DNA of 64,000 bases. Origin: Glandiceps talaboti. Its lineage: Eukaryota; Hemichordata; Enteropneusta; Spengelidae. Positions 12,641 to 26,258 of the stretch are shown in pieces. The DNA lies in NCBI RefSeq assembly GCF_964340395.1, contig NC_135551.1, positions 27,389,380-27,453,379 on the forward strand. The letters run 5' to 3'. How positions within the stretch are numbered: position 1 is the stretch's first letter; every line of letters begins with the position of its first letter. The position numbers and the translations under genes were made by a program. The notes below the pieces were generated by a model. It did no database searches and had not been told where the DNA came from. It worked only from the letters and a program-made list of their open reading frames with translations.

Positions 12641-14825
12641 ATATAAAAGTTTGACGGACACCTATGATTCACTCTACTCTCTATACCTCAATACCCACCT
12701 ATACCTAAAGCTACGCTTTCAGCTTTCGCTGACAGCGGAGCTAATAAAGTTGATCTTTTTCCAAAAATTACAGAGAAACAAGAATTTTTGTTCAAAAATT
12801 TTGGCAGGAAAGTTTCTAGTCCTGAAAGGGTTTTAAACTTTGCAAGTTAGGATGTGATGCTTTACCACCATGTTAGCCTGAGTATTAGACTAGAACTTGT
12901 GTAAGATGAAGTGTGATATTGTGCCCTTATCACTGAGTTTTCTCTTTACCAGCATGACACAACACATACCTTAGAGACTACCTGAGTATGCACAGTAGTA
13001 CAAAGTACATGTACTATATGGGCAATTGTAGTGATGGCTGTGAGAAAATAACAAGCAAAATTAATGACCTGATTATTGATTCCACCATTTCTATGCATAT
13101 ACTGATATACATCTAGAACCTGAACACTGAAATACTGCAAACTTTGTTGGCTTTCAAAGTGCACTGACTCAATTACAATCAGCTGGTACTCTCACAAAAA
13201 ATCTGACGTTATCCCTTGTGTACATAAAAACAAACTCACTGAAGCGTAATTTTCATTTCAGTTTCTAAAAAGATGTCACTGTGAATTCTAATCAACTAAC
13301 ATAATTCCTTGGCTTTCAGCCACAGTGAACGCAGTACGTGTGTCTATGAAGTACATTGTACATGTATATAGACACATTTTCATTTCATCTTCAAAGCGAA
13401 ATAGACATTCCTTCAGGAATAGTTACAGGACTTTCCTTATAAAAAGCTCCCAGTTAAATGAACTGTGAAATCAATACCATGCACTGGTATAGTGAAATTG
13501 ACAACACTTGAATCACAGTATCACAAAATCTAGTTAACAGTTCGGTGCAAGACAAATGTGAAAGATTATGGTGAGTTGATTTTTAAAAAACTTTGTTTTC
13601 ACTTTCAATACTTTTTAATTTTAAACCAAAATTTTGAGATAAATTGATTTCTAACAATTATTACCATGGTATTAATCTAAAATAAAACTCTGATATGCCA
13701 AAATTTTCTGAATTTTCTGTGATAAGTTTGACAAGAAATGGGAGTACAAGAACTTTCAAAATTACAGGAAATACTTTCACTTCTGATCACTTTTCAACCA
13801 AAATATTGATTATCTACTGCTTTCTAAAAATTTGTTTCCATGGTTACAATCTAAATAGGAATAGAAATTGTCAAAAATTACACAGAAATAAGAATGTTTT
13901 CTGATAATTTTGGGAGGAAATTGTTGGTATACTGATACTGATATAATTATAGGTATAACATAATTTTGCTAAAAAAAATAAACCCCAACTTCAACTCGTC
14001 GTAAAGCACAACCTATTTTGTGGCATTGCCCAAGACACAACCATAAATTGTACTCTGACTTGTGAGAATGCAACTTAACCAAAAACGGATTGTCTTCTAA
14101 GATGTCTGCCTTACCAGTCAGTCATTTGTCAAAGTTATTCTGTGGTAACACTGACAGCATATGGTACTATAAAATGTCTGACAGAATCACTTCTTTATAT
14201 TAAAATAATCACAATTAGTGATTCAGTCTTGTTCACTTTAATATATTGTACAAAATTACAAGTTTTATAACAACTAATTTTTAGCATTACATTGTGTGCA
14301 AATAATGTGTCTATGTACAACTTGGAAAACCAGCTCTGAACATGAAACGATTCATAGAACAACAACGTGATATAGAGCATAAAGTTGTAGATTCAATGCT
14401 AAGTTCACTCACTGTATAATTTAATAGAATAAGTGTGTAAATTGACAAAATATTACACGAAAATATCACCAATTATTCCTAGAACGTAAATTGAATGATT
14501 GAATGCTGTGACCTTGCTTACCTTTACATCTTGTAATATGTAGATAATGACTGTATAGTCAATGTATACATTGACATTAGACACACAGCTAATACTGTCA
14601 CCCTCCTGCTGTGTACGTACATGTATAGTATATTGCAAGTCGTCAAATCAAATCTTTGCTGTGACTGAATGTGGTATATTGCTAGTCATCACACTGAACA
14701 CCATCAACTCTTAACCTGACTGTGTTATTACTGTACTTAGTTTACAATTTACTGGTATTGATTACACTATTTAACATACTGCTATCAACCAACTCAAACT
14801 GATAATACTGTATGGTTACTATTAG
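12641..14825. other. No gene seen; repeat debris
   Basis: A phrase near 12760 (AAAATTACAGAGAAACAAGAA, then TTTTGG.AGGAAA) recurs diverged near 13870, so repeat debris is present. Nothing else supportable was found. Confidence 0.4.
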
Positions 14826-14826
14826 C

Positions 14827-14898
14827 TCTGGATGTATACGCTGTGGTGTTTCAACAGAGGAGAAGACATGTCGAAACCCTGCAGTGTATACATCCAGA
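14827..14898. repeat. Small foldback element
   Basis: TCTGGATGTATACGCTG at the left pairs with CAGTGTATACATCCAGA at the right, and the complementarity extends to GTTTC/GAAAC. The spacer contains GAAGACATGTCG. Its layout matches the foldback at 25240-25358, suggesting a related class. Confidence 0.6.
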
Positions 14899-15789
14899 CC
14901 TACATGTAGGTTACTATGAATTCACCAAATACTTTAGCCTAAATTCATGATAGCTAAATTTACAATTAAAATATTACTTTTTAATTTGATAGTTAAACTA
15001 TGATATTGACAAAGTATTTCCTGATAACCATCCATGTGATAACTGACTAAGATACAATCAGTTTTTCCTTTTTTTTCATGTTAATATCTTTGATAAAATG
15101 ATAATATTTCATATTCCTTACCGTGAAAACGATATCCTCAAAAGTTTGATCCCGACTGAGACATACCCAACATTATAATGGTATAGTCTACTTTTATTTT
15201 GATTTAATATGAGGGATGTATTGACTTAATTGAAGGGAGGGGGTGCACTGATTATTATAAGACTATAATCCAACATGTCTCACAAATTTCTGTAGTGTTA
15301 CATTTCTCATAAATATTTTAAGCTTGAAATTTGCAGTTTTTCTCTTAATCATGAAATGTATTGATTCAGTCATTTGTATGTAAATACCATGATGAGAGAA
15401 TGCGAGGACACAAGCTAACAAAGCTGCCACTCCTCCTAAATAATGGTACATGCCCTAGTAATTGCTATCAAATTTAGATTTGGAAATGTACCAAATCTGA
15501 GATTGTGATCTCTAAAGCACCGTACAACAACCTTGTTTTACATAATCATGATTGATAATGTCTAGCGATATTTTTATGGACTGATTTTTGGTCCTGATTT
15601 TTGGTCCGGGAGTTTTGACAAACACGTTAACGGGTGATTGGATATTTATTCTGATTGCCGTGACCTATCAGGGTTCTCCTACCTCCTTCAACAATTCATC
15701 TGCAGCCGCTGTCTAAGCCTAGGGGCAGAAACCAACGCGTGTACACACAAATCTTAACTCATCAATTTGGCAAGTCTTTTCAATTCAGT

Positions 15790-15840
15790 ATGGAGAAAAT
15801 CAAAGAAGATCGCTATCAGATGTTGTTGGGGACTTTGCCG
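15790..15840 (+). CDS. Candidate first coding exon
   Basis: ATG at 15790 opens MEKIKEDRYQMLLGTLP and reaches a donor, CCG|GTAATT, in phase 0. The preceding 200 bp (about 15600-15790) is enriched in CpG (CCGGGAG, ACGTTAACGGG, AACGCGTG), unlike its flanks. This fits a 5' end of a plus-strand gene, but I find no matching downstream exon with confidence, so the gene is unidentified. It could also be non-coding. Confidence 0.3.
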
Positions 15841-18800
15841 GTAATTAGAATTTTTCTTTTAAAGCCATACGGTATGATTAACATAGTTTTGTGTGTATGT
15901 AGTTGGTTTGTTGTATCGTTGACATCAGGACATGTCACCAAACATGTGTTTAGTTAGTAATGTGACTTTTAGGTGATAGGTGTGTTTACTGTGATTACAT
16001 CACTATCACAATACACACACTCAACACCAAAATACAACACCATTATACTAAAAATGGGATTTTACATCTCAATTATTTCAATTTTCTGCTCACCAGCATA
16101 TTGTGAAAAAATTGATATTCATTTTACAAGAATATATCATGCCAAACAGTTTGAGTGTTTGTGATGAGAATGTTCAGAAGTAAATAGTACATTATACTAA
16201 ATATTACAGTACTACACTAGTTCACATCTCTGAAAGTTATACGTGCATAAAGGGCTTACTAAACTCGGAAGTCACTCTTCAGTTTCTCAAAAGTGTTATA
16301 ATTAGTTTTTTGAATTAAGTAGAAAAAAATCATTTTGAATGTTTTGTTTTCCAACGATTTTATTCAATCGTTGGATATAAGCCATTATTCCGACATTTTT
16401 CTATGTGTATTTTATATTTCATCGATTAAAAATATCAATTACTCCAAGTAGCAGTTGGTTGTCATGGAAATGAAGCCTCGTAATAATGGAGTACAATACT
16501 AGATTTCAATTAAACAAAATAGTTTTTGCTATTCTTAAAAAGTTTATTTTTGACCAATTTATAATATCAAAAGTTCGTAGTAGTAGGAGTTGGTGGTTGC
16601 AGAAATGAGGAAATCATAAAAATTAATTAGAATAAAATTGATATACAGTATTGTACTGTATTTGTTGGTTTAGGGTCAAGATTAGAGCAGGTAGGTAAAT
16701 GGAATGATGTAGTCTTGTCTAATAATAGCCTTGTAATTGTTGTCATTGTTCTACTTGACTATCTCTTTATTACATAATATCACACTAAGATTACTTTTAA
16801 TGGTTGGTGGTTTGTTTGATGATCTAAAAGGGTCTGCCGACTGTCTCTGAAATGGCTGCCTAGCACAGAAAATTATATTTGCTATCAATATGTTTACTTG
16901 ACTTTATGGATAAGTGACTAAGTGCAGTTTATAGTGATTGGGTAGGGTGTTTGGGAGGGGAAGTTTTGGGATGAGGATGGGGAGGGGTGAGGGGAATGAG
17001 ATTGCTAATAATCAGTGTTGTCAAAAGATCAAAATGCTATTTATTTGTGGCGAAGAAAGGCAGCAATGGTCTTCTGTCCCACAGTATTTGCTTTTGGCAT
17101 CACTTAATCATTTAACGTATTGGTCGTTAATGGTTGTGGAGATGAAAGTCAGGACTGGGTTGGGGATGATGAGGGGAATGTGATTGTTAGAAATAAATGC
17201 CATCAAAAACATCAAAATATTTAGAAATTTGTAGAAAAGAAAGGTAGAAATGATTGAAATGTGATTTAGTCACCAATCTGTGTACAGTTTAATATGTAAA
17301 CTCAGCTTACATCATTCATGTCATTTCTGACTACATTCCAGGCCTGGTAACAACTCACTCTATTGTTTATGTAAAGACATGTTTTGGTGTTAATTGTACC
17401 ATTTTGGTCCCAGAATTGTTCCCTTTGTTCTCATTGTGTCAATTGTTTGGGAGAAAGTTTTAAAAAGATTAGATGTTGGACTAGTTTGGGGATAAATGGT
17501 AGATTGAGGTGTACATGTGGTTGTGTGGGAATAGATGGTACAATTAATGTAACTATAGATTTTTTTCTGAGGATTTTTTTTGGAAGGGGGACGGGTTCTG
17601 ATTGAAATTATGTGTTACAGTATACATGTTTTATTTCATCGACTATACCTGTCATACCAGTGACTATAACTTTAAATAACAATACTATTGTTTTGTGTGT
17701 AGATAGTCCCTATCTTACCATTGTGATTGCTACAATGACTTCATTCACAATTCTCACATGTATACTTTAGTTCAGAATCTATGTTGTTAGCAGAACTAGA
17801 ATGGTTTCTAATGAAGCATTGATTCTAAGATGTATTGTTGAACATTCTACTTTTGAAAGTATAATACCAATATATCAAATAAATCACAGAAAGTCTCTTG
17901 TTTCTAATGATGTAGAATTGAGAGAATGACAAAACAATGCAGTGGTATTCAAAGTAGAAAGAACTCACTAGATTATACATCAATTAACTGTGGTAGAAAG
18001 TTGAGATTTTTTAAAGAAAAAGTTATTCAGTCTCAGAAAAGAGCATACTCTTACAAAGTTTCTGGTACGGAGTACTACTGAGTACTATGCTATTGTGTCT
18101 TTGCCAACTGTGTACACACTCTACTACAGATGTACCTCAGATCACCATGATGTATCCTGCCCTGAGGACTACATGGCTTGATCATTTCTAACAGAGTGTT
18201 GTCCAAGAACACAACAACACCCATTTGTCTTTCTAAAAGAATGAATGAATAGACTGTCTACTGTTGTTTAGAGCACGGTGTGTATTCACTACAGTATTGA
18301 TTTCAGGTTAAAATGTTAGTCTTAAAATCACACCCAAGTTGTATGTCTGTCAGCTTGATACTTAAGTCACACCCAAGTTGTCTGTAATAGTGAGATAGAT
18401 TTTTGAATTAGGTTCAAGAGTTGTCTTAAAATCCCACCAAAGTTTTTTGTCTGTTAGAGTGATTTTTTCACATACTCAGACAGTTTAACCTTTCCACTAT
18501 TGATTTTTTTTCACTAAAGACTAAGTCACAAATCAAAGCTGTCTTTGTTTTCAACCTTTTTGTCAATTCCTTCATAACTTTTAACCAAAATAGGATGAAA
18601 AATAACATTCCTTACAAAGCTAGGGTTTTCAATTTGAAATAAATGTAATGAAAAAAAAAGACAGACTGGCAAGTAAATTCAGAAAAGCAACAAAATTTGT
18701 AAAAGCTGGGTACTTGTAAATGTTGGATACTTGTATTGCCTTTCTGCCTCAAAAAGGAACAACAGTACAAACTTGTTGACCAGACTTCTTCATCTGTGGT

Positions 18801-20860
18801 TACTTTTTACCTTTCTCATTAAAAGCAAAGTAAACACAGCGATAATGTGTTCTTTCTATGTCAAGTGAAAACTCACACCAAATATAAACAACCCGTCTAT
18901 ACTATTCAACAATCATGATATTGTAAACCAAGGCTGCATAGTAAAGTATATACTGGTTGTAGGAGCACTCTGGCTTGTCACTATGGTAACTTTTGTACTA
19001 CATGAAAACAGAGACACTTTTTCTGGAGTCAGTTTGTTATTTAAGAAGGAACCATATCTAGCAGGTGTGAATATTGTGTTTGAATCTCCAAGAATAAAAT
19101 ACTTCAAAGAATTTTGCAGTAATTTGCTCTTGAAAAATTCTGACCAGTTTGTCAGAAATCACTAAAACTATAATGAAAATGATTACAGCAAACTTTGAAA
19201 TTATAAATGAAAGAAGGAGTGTCATTATGCAATTAAGTTTTGAAATTGTAATGAAGATTCCTGGTATTAAATGATATAGAATAGAATAGAATCATATTAC
19301 AGCCGTTAAGAAAACTACATTTCTTCATTGGATTTTCTGTAATAAGTGTTTGGTACTAAAACACACTAGTAAATATGACAATTACACTAATAATAGTTAA
19401 CAAAAAATAACAAAATAATGTTTGTATGATATATATGATAGATATATGATATATGATTAATAATACATGTTTATTGTAATAAAGTGGCTGCACACTGGAG
19501 TTACATTGTCACAAAATATGAATATTTTATTCTTACAGATAGTCAATGTTTTAACAGGATTTTGTGATGCTTTGTGACAGAACAGAGACCAGTTTTCATA
19601 TAGTAAATGTCTGGGCAGGTGTGATCAATAGGTCAAAGGTTATAAGTTGAGGTCATGACCTGGCAGGCTTGAATACAAACAAAGAACTAAATCAGTAAAA
19701 CAATTAAAGTATGGTATGGTAGCCACCTGTGTATGTGTTACTGTTATCTTTGTGTGTTTATAGTTGTTTATTTGGTGTATCATGATGTGTGCTATATTTG
19801 GTGATAGGTCAGGTGTCCAGATTTGAAGGAAATATAGTCAGTAAGATAATTTAGAAATGGTATAAAAAAATAACATTTCTCTGTAAGACTAGGGGAGAAC
19901 ATTTTTTTTGGTCATAAACATATAAATAAATATTATGTTTATATAAGGTAAGTTGGTTACAGTGATACATACTTACCAGGAATGGAGAGAAAGTGCTGCC
20001 TCTTTCTCCTTTGTGCTATATATGAAATGGTTGTTTATGAAAAATCTAACAATGGGATAGTTTGAAATTTTGCATCAAAATTACATACTTCATTGTAAAG
20101 ATTATGATACTACCTCAGTTTATATGTTGGTAGATAATAAATATATGATTTAATATGTGTTGTTACATAAGAATAACAATAATACTTTATATGTATTTGT
20201 ACATTTTGAATAACAAATGTCCAGATTACTCTGACAAAAGAATACATCAGGAATAGTATACGTCAAGACAAAAAATGTTGTACACAACCTTTGACAAAGG
20301 AAAGATATAAACATACATGTATTTGTAAACCCCCAATCCTTCTGTCAATACTCCATATAATTAGCATATTTTGGTTTCCTTGCCTATGAAACAGAACATG
20401 CTAAAAATGTAAGTGGATATGGGATATATTGATGGCAATTTCACCGTTTAAATTATTTTACATGAGAAATGTCCTAGGGTAATAATTGAATGTTGTAAAA
20501 ATTGCTGTTCAAAGTAGTTGTATACAAGGAAGGATTTACTGTAAATTGTAAAATGTGATTTATGTAAACAAATAATGTACTTTGTTGTGCGACCTCTACT
20601 AGCAGAGAGTTATCTGGAATGAAATATTTGATGGTGATGTATAGCATTGTATAAATAGTATACTTTGTACAATGAATCTTTGTTTTTATCGGTAATTAAG
20701 GTAAATGGGATTTCATTTTATGTTGGTAACACTAGAATGTAAGTCACAGGTGTTATACTACATTCTTATGGCCACTCTGTGTTTCTGTGTTTACTATGAT
20801 CACCTGGTTATTCTGTATATATCACTCATGATTTATAAACAAAAGAGGTTAACCTTAATC
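15841..20860. other. No gene seen; G-rich duplication and degenerate repeats
   Basis: About 16970-17080 and 17160-17250 are diverged copies of one segment (GATGAGGGGAATG..., then GAAGAAAGG.AG.AATG). A degenerate repeat around CACACCCAAGTTGT occurs at 18320-18450. A hormone-receptor-like AGGTCAAAGGTTA is at about 19632. No coding exon was found. Confidence 0.4.
16940..16960 (+). other. G-quadruplex motif
   Basis: Four G runs (GGG-TA-GGG-TGTTT-GGG-A-GGGG) satisfy the G3+N1-7 quadruplex pattern on the plus strand. Confidence 0.6.
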
Positions 20861-20867
20861 AATTCTG

Positions 20868-20882
20868 CCACTAGAGGGCACC
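20868..20882 (+). promoter_or_regulatory. CTCF-type binding motif
   Basis: CCACTAGAGGGCACC fits the bilaterian CTCF core CCASYAGRKGGCRS at every position. CTCF acts as an insulator and loop-anchor protein. The site is in otherwise gene-free sequence. Confidence 0.5.
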
Positions 20883-21602
20883 ATACACAGGCGGTGCTCA
20901 TTGCATTATCTAACATACAGGTGGTTCTGTTGGTGAGGAATCTAAATATACTACATGTTTTGGCCAGAGGGGGAAATTTATAATGTATGGTGAGAGTGTT
21001 GCCTCTTTCTCCTTTGTGATATGTATGAAATGGTTGTTTACGAAAAATCTAACGATGGGACAGTTTGAAGTTTTTCATCAATTTATACTCTTTGTGATGA
21101 AAAAAATGGACATTCTGTCATTTCTTTCTAAGTTAGCAAAGTGTCTCAAAGCTTTCTCTCATGATTTGTCTGTCAGAAGGAAGCAGACTTTAAATGTGTA
21201 GAAGTGAAAGATCATTGAATGCATGATGCATATCACTAGTTAAAAAAATAACTATACTAAACTAAATTGAACTAAACTAAACTAAAGTTTTCTAAACAAA
21301 GCTAAACAGTACTAAACTAGAATCATAAACCTGAACTTAAGATAATACCAGTATCTAATACTCTCAATGTCTCTAGTTAACAATCCAACAAATGACGCAA
21401 CAACACCACATCTACTCTTAATGACGCTAGATGACGCAAATCGTAGACAGAACATAATACCCAATACTCTGATTGTCTCTACTAAAACCATAGATGACAA
21501 TACATGACCCCCTGGTGTGTCACAAACATTGAATATTCACTCATTTTATAGAGAGTGATCACTGACTTGTAAGTCGTCTCAATAAATGTATAATCATGTG
21601 TA

Positions 21603-21715
21603 TGTAATAGACTATGTGGTAGGTTCCTATTGTCACTCCATGTAATAGACTATGTGGTAGGTTCCTATTGTCACTCTGTGTAATAGACTACTAGTAGACC
21701 CCCATTGTTGGCTCT
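21603..21715. repeat. 38 bp tandem repeat, about 3 units
   Basis: TGTAATAGACTATGTGGTAG followed by GTTCCTATTGTCACTC is repeated almost exactly twice, with a decayed third unit. It is a small minisatellite. Confidence 0.8.
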
Positions 21716-22900
21716 ACTACGTTCCATTCTGACTGGTTTTACAGACCTATATTTGCTTAATCTAATTGTTAGTATGTAATCACAAACAAAAAACTCCCAC
21801 AATGTAAATTCTTCTACTTCCTAAAGTAAAACCAGAGAAAATTCCTCATGGAATTGCAAGCTTATTGAAATCACAAAGTTGTCTGTGCTCTAAGTGACTT
21901 TAATTTGCATTATATTTAGAGTGAATTTGTTCACACAGAAAATTCCATGCAGAATCTTAAGCTTACTGAAATCACAAGCAAAGTTGTACTGTAAGCGACT
22001 TTAGTTTGCATATTTACAGTGACTCAGTTGACAGCTGCCAACATCACTAAGGATTGCATGGATGAATCAAAATGTAATGTGTTTGAAATTACAAAACAGA
22101 CAGCGAGTAGAATTAATATCCTGCAATAACTTGATACTCGGCTTAGATTTATTTGTTGAAAAAAAACTCATTTACCTGTGTGAATATCAGACACTGTAAG
22201 GAAGGAAGAGAAGACAATTGCACCTGTCGTAGTCCCAGAGGGGGTCAGACCTGATGGAATAGCAGATGAACAGAGAGTCGGTAATGAAACAGACATATCA
22301 TGTCTATATCACACAAATCATTTGTCAAAAGCCATTGTGTTGGTGTGTGACCTCATCGTTTTACTGTGTGACAGGACAACAGGTTGAAGGAGAAGAATAG
22401 TATGTGATAGAGTAGTAAAATACTGTAGTTTGTGAGACAGGTGCATGCATCGCCAAGTTACCCACAGAGATATATGTAAAGGGTGTGATGACGTGTGAAC
22501 ATGAACAAACACTGGTAGAGTGAATTATTACTGCATGACTACCTTCTTGTACGGACTTGAATCACGGCTGAAGCTCACACCACAGGTAGTATATGTTCCA
22601 TAACTGAACTACCTCTAATATTTAGAGTTCCCGGACTAAGCTCTCTCTTGAGGATTGATTCGTTTTGTACTCATAACAAGAAAGGATTTGATTTTAAAAA
22701 GTCAAAATTTTAACTTTGGAACCAATTTTTTAACTTCGAACCATTTATGAGTACAAACTCAAGGTCTTTGATGTGTCAAAGTACAGCCAAATCGATTGAA
22801 GTAATTAATTGCTGATGAAGAAACTGTGTAAAAGTTTATGAGGACAGACTGAAATCTACACCACAGAAAGTGAGGGCTACAACACTGTAGAGTTAATACA

Positions 22901-22999
22901 ATGGCGGCGTACAAAAGATTGGATCGGTTAGAAATTCTTGTCAAAACTGTTTTAGATGTGGTTGACCCTAATGATGCCAATGGAAGGAAGGTTTATGTG
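22901..22999 (+). CDS. Candidate first coding exon (MAAYKRLDRLEILVK...)
   Basis: ATG at 22901, in a GGCGGCG context, opens a 33-codon frame (MAAYKRLDRLEILVKTVLDV, then VDPNDANGRKVYV) ending in phase 0 at GTG|GTGAGA. The residue mix is soluble and helical and looks genuinely coding. A possible next exon is 24387-24454 (acceptor CTTCTAG, donor CAG|GTATTG, encodes IESNRVKPRCQVVCRLC...), but that link is weak. The product is not recognised. Confidence 0.4.
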
Positions 23000-24386
23000 G
23001 TGAGAGTTGGTTTTTTATTTGATTACACATATGAATATCATGTTGGTTTGTGAAATATTCAGTAATACCCATTCTGAATTTAAGTCACCATGACTGTATA
23101 AAACAAGTAAAAATCATGGTTTTCTATCCTTCAATTTCTAAACTCAGTACCGTCATTTGATAGAAAAACTGAATCTGTATGATATTGTAAAAAATCCTTT
23201 GTTGAAACAAGAACAATACCCAAATATCCTATGACATAGACAGGAACTCACCTGTAATGGCTACTGGTAAACATTTTATTTTCTTAGTGGTGAACAAGAT
23301 AAATCAAGTTTCAATCTACTCTCTCTGTCTGTTTCATCAATCATCTTCCCAATCGTATCAATTTTACAAAATTATTTGTGGAATTTCTATGATAAAGTGC
23401 TCTGTATACATATGATGATATCATAGATGTAATTTTAAAAAAACAAAACATTCTTATAATTTATAAAAATAATTTGAAATTCTTCAGTGACAAAGCTCTA
23501 ATAGAATAAGATTATTTAAGGTTGAATTGAAATTGATTGATACATGACTTTATTTTGACTCATTACTACCATTCACATTATTTTGCTATGATGGTAATAT
23601 GTAGGTTTTTTTTTTATATCTAATTGTTGGCAGTCGAAGAGAACTTAAATAGGACACAGAGTCTACATGTGAATGTTTTGTTGATAAATATTGATAATGT
23701 CAACAAATTAATGACAAGTAAAACTGTGTATAAGAATTGACCACTGCTTTGAAAAGTTTTAATTAATTATTTAGATATGAATTTAGCTTATAGTTACATG
23801 GCTAATTCAGTGAATTGTGATCCTAGGATAACAGGATATTATTTCTCTTTATTCAGCCAAGAAAAATATGTATATGATAAGGAGCCCAGTCGCTATGAGT
23901 TGAAGACATGTCGTGACAAAACCGCTATGGTTTGTGTATTAAAATTAGGTTGTAAAACTCATCGTAAAAACTGTCAATTTAAGAAAAAATTCATCTCTAC
24001 ATTTTTTAAGTGTACATTTCTACTTTGATATAAAACCTCATTTCATGAAATGTAAATGTATACTGTAAACTATAATATGATTGTAAAGCGTAAATCCATG
24101 GCATAGTTGTAACACAGTCAAACCCTGGCAACAGAATTAGTACAGGATACATGGTGGTGAAAAAAAAACTATGGTGTGACTTGGAGTATGGCTACGGGAT
24201 TATAAATTATAGGAAGGCCAAATCTATTATATTAATTTGAATTGATTTTCTTTGTAATTCAAAGGACAAATTCTTGATTTTCAGGAAAAATTGTTATTAT
24301 GGTATATTTTGTATTGTTGTGCCACTCGCATCAAGGTTGTTTTTAAAACTTAGAATGTAAGCTCAGATCTGTTTCTCAACTTCTAG

Positions 24387-24454
24387 ATTGAAAGCAACAG
24401 AGTGAAGCCTAGATGTCAAGTTGTGTGTCGTTTGTGTGTCAGTAAAACTGTCAG
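24387..24454 (+). CDS. Weak candidate exon
   Basis: After a pyrimidine-rich acceptor (TTTCTCAACTTCTAG) 68 nt are open in phase 0 and end at CAG|GTATTG. The translation has two close cysteines (RCQVVCRLC). It is compatible in phase with the exon at 22901-22999. It may be chance. Confidence 0.2.
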
Positions 24455-25239
24455 GTATTGACATGACTTGCAGTATTTGTGACTGTTAGTACTTTTATGA
24501 TGTACAATGAAAACTTGACAGAATTTATGATCTGATAACTACATAGCATCAAGGATCAATAACACATCAGTCGGCAAACACAAAACATGAACAAATTAGT
24601 TGTCATATTTACTGATTGTGGTCAGTAGCAGAATGTGGTTTATTTGTTGTTTGTTGACTCCAATCTTTGTATTCATCACAACTAAGTTATGTGGATTATT
24701 TTGGAGAGTTCTTATCACTATAATTAACACTGTGACTCTATAAATCATGTCTGTGTATAATGTCAGCTGTCACTTTGAAATCATATCACCAACATTACCA
24801 CAAAGAGGATGTTGTTTTTTTAAAGGAAAAATTTTGTAAGAAAATGATGACGCTTACATTTCTTGAAAAAACTATTTTGGACATATATTTTGTATCATTT
24901 ATTCATTATTTAGATTATGATCAGGTCAACAGCTGGATGTAACATTTGAAGTGTGTAGGACTGAGTCCAGTCTTTGCCCCAATTATCCTTCAAGTATCGA
25001 TCAATCACATTCCTGTGTTAACCAGATATTCAGTGTATAGGAGTTTGGGTAATCTTGTTTTGAACTAAGTAAAGAATATTGATAATTATTAGTGAAGCAA
25101 TGTTCTTAATCATCCAGATATAAAGTTATTGGTATTAATCTTGTTTGAAGTCAAAGAAAAAATAAAATAATTATTATTGTTTATGAATATGAACTAATGA
25201 AGGTATAAAGTTACAATGGAATAGTTAGAATCTATTCAA

Positions 25240-25358
25240 TTGGACTCGCTGTTGTTTCTAGTGTCAGTTACCATCTGTCATTATATCAGTAGTGAGCCTG
25301 AAGAAGTGTCCAGGGTAGGACAAGAAGTGTTGACACTCAAAACAACAGCAAGTCCAGT
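25240..25358. repeat. Small foldback element
   Basis: GGACTCGCTGTTGTTT..AGTGTCA at the left pairs with TGACACTCAAAACAACAGCAAGTCC at the right. The spacer has GCCTGAAGAAGTGTCC. It has the same architecture as 14827-14898. Confidence 0.65.
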
Positions 25359-26025
25359 AGGACAGATTGTAATTATTTGCTAGTAATTGTTATACATTAA
25401 ACTTAAAGTGGCTATACACATGTACAATATTTACCTGCTAAGTATTGTCACATTCCAAACTATAATTATAACAGTTTAGAATAACCTTCAGAAGGAAAGA
25501 AATACAAGTTTATTGACCCTTACCCTCAATGCAACCATGTCCACATTTTCACCCACCCCAGTTTAGTACCCTATCATTTTGGTCAGATTAATTTCAAAAT
25601 GATACAATTGGTACGGTAATGTAAAACTATAATTCAAAAAAGAAACTAGGAGAGTTATTAGAATTCCATAGAAAAAATAAAAATAATGTTGTAGATATCC
25701 ATTGAAAAGTATATAAGTCCATAGAATTTTAAAAAGTGTTCAAAATGCCGACTCCATTGAATTTGACAAAAATGTTTCTATGGACGTCTATTAGTTATTT
25801 GTGTTGCTATGGAAACCTGTAAAATTCTATAAACTTCTATGTCACTTCTTCAGAACTGTGTAGACTAATTTCATCAGGTAAACACCGTTAACAAATCATT
25901 GTCTGTAATTTTTCAGATATCTACCCAATTCTTCAAGATGATATTTAGTCTTTGAAAGACATGATATATTAATGTAGTCATTATATCAAATGTAGATTTG
26001 TCAGATGTTATGTCTATCAATATGA

Positions 26026-26258
26026 CTAAAATCTGATGTGGTGAATACAGCTGAATTTCTTTATTTACCACTATTCCCTTTATTTATTGTTGTTTGTTTT
26101 TTGATTTTGTTGTTATGGGAGTTAGCACCTTGTTTCTTTGGAAAGAAAGCACTCACTTTCAGACCCCCCCCCCCCCCCCCCCCCCCCACCAGCAAAAGAG
26201 AGTATACGAAGGAGAGACAAATAAAGATATTGAGCAGTATTTACCCCATCAGATTTTA
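26026..26258. mobile_element. MITE-like element, copy 1
   Basis: The ends are inverted (TAAAATCTGATG.GGT.AATAC). The left arm, with TTTCTTTATTTACCACTATTCCC, is clearly similar to both arms of the element at 60437-60652. The centre contains a 24-base C homopolymer (26164-26187), which also disrupts open frames. No target duplication is obvious. Confidence 0.65.
26164..26187 (+). repeat. Poly(C) tract, 24 nt
   Basis: Uninterrupted run of 24 C inside the MITE-like element at 26026-26258. Length may be unreliable in the assembly. Confidence 0.95.

Noticed and set aside
21240-21320. ACTAAACTAAA repeats resembling the LINE tail at 5.14 kb
   Set aside because: No adjoining LINE coding remnant; simple sequence is enough to explain it.
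22191-22280. Plus-strand 90 nt exon-like frame (TVRKEEKTIAPVVVPEG...)
   Set aside because: The same segment reads on the minus strand as a strong polypyrimidine tract and AG, so the purine-rich plus frame may be incidental; no partner exons.
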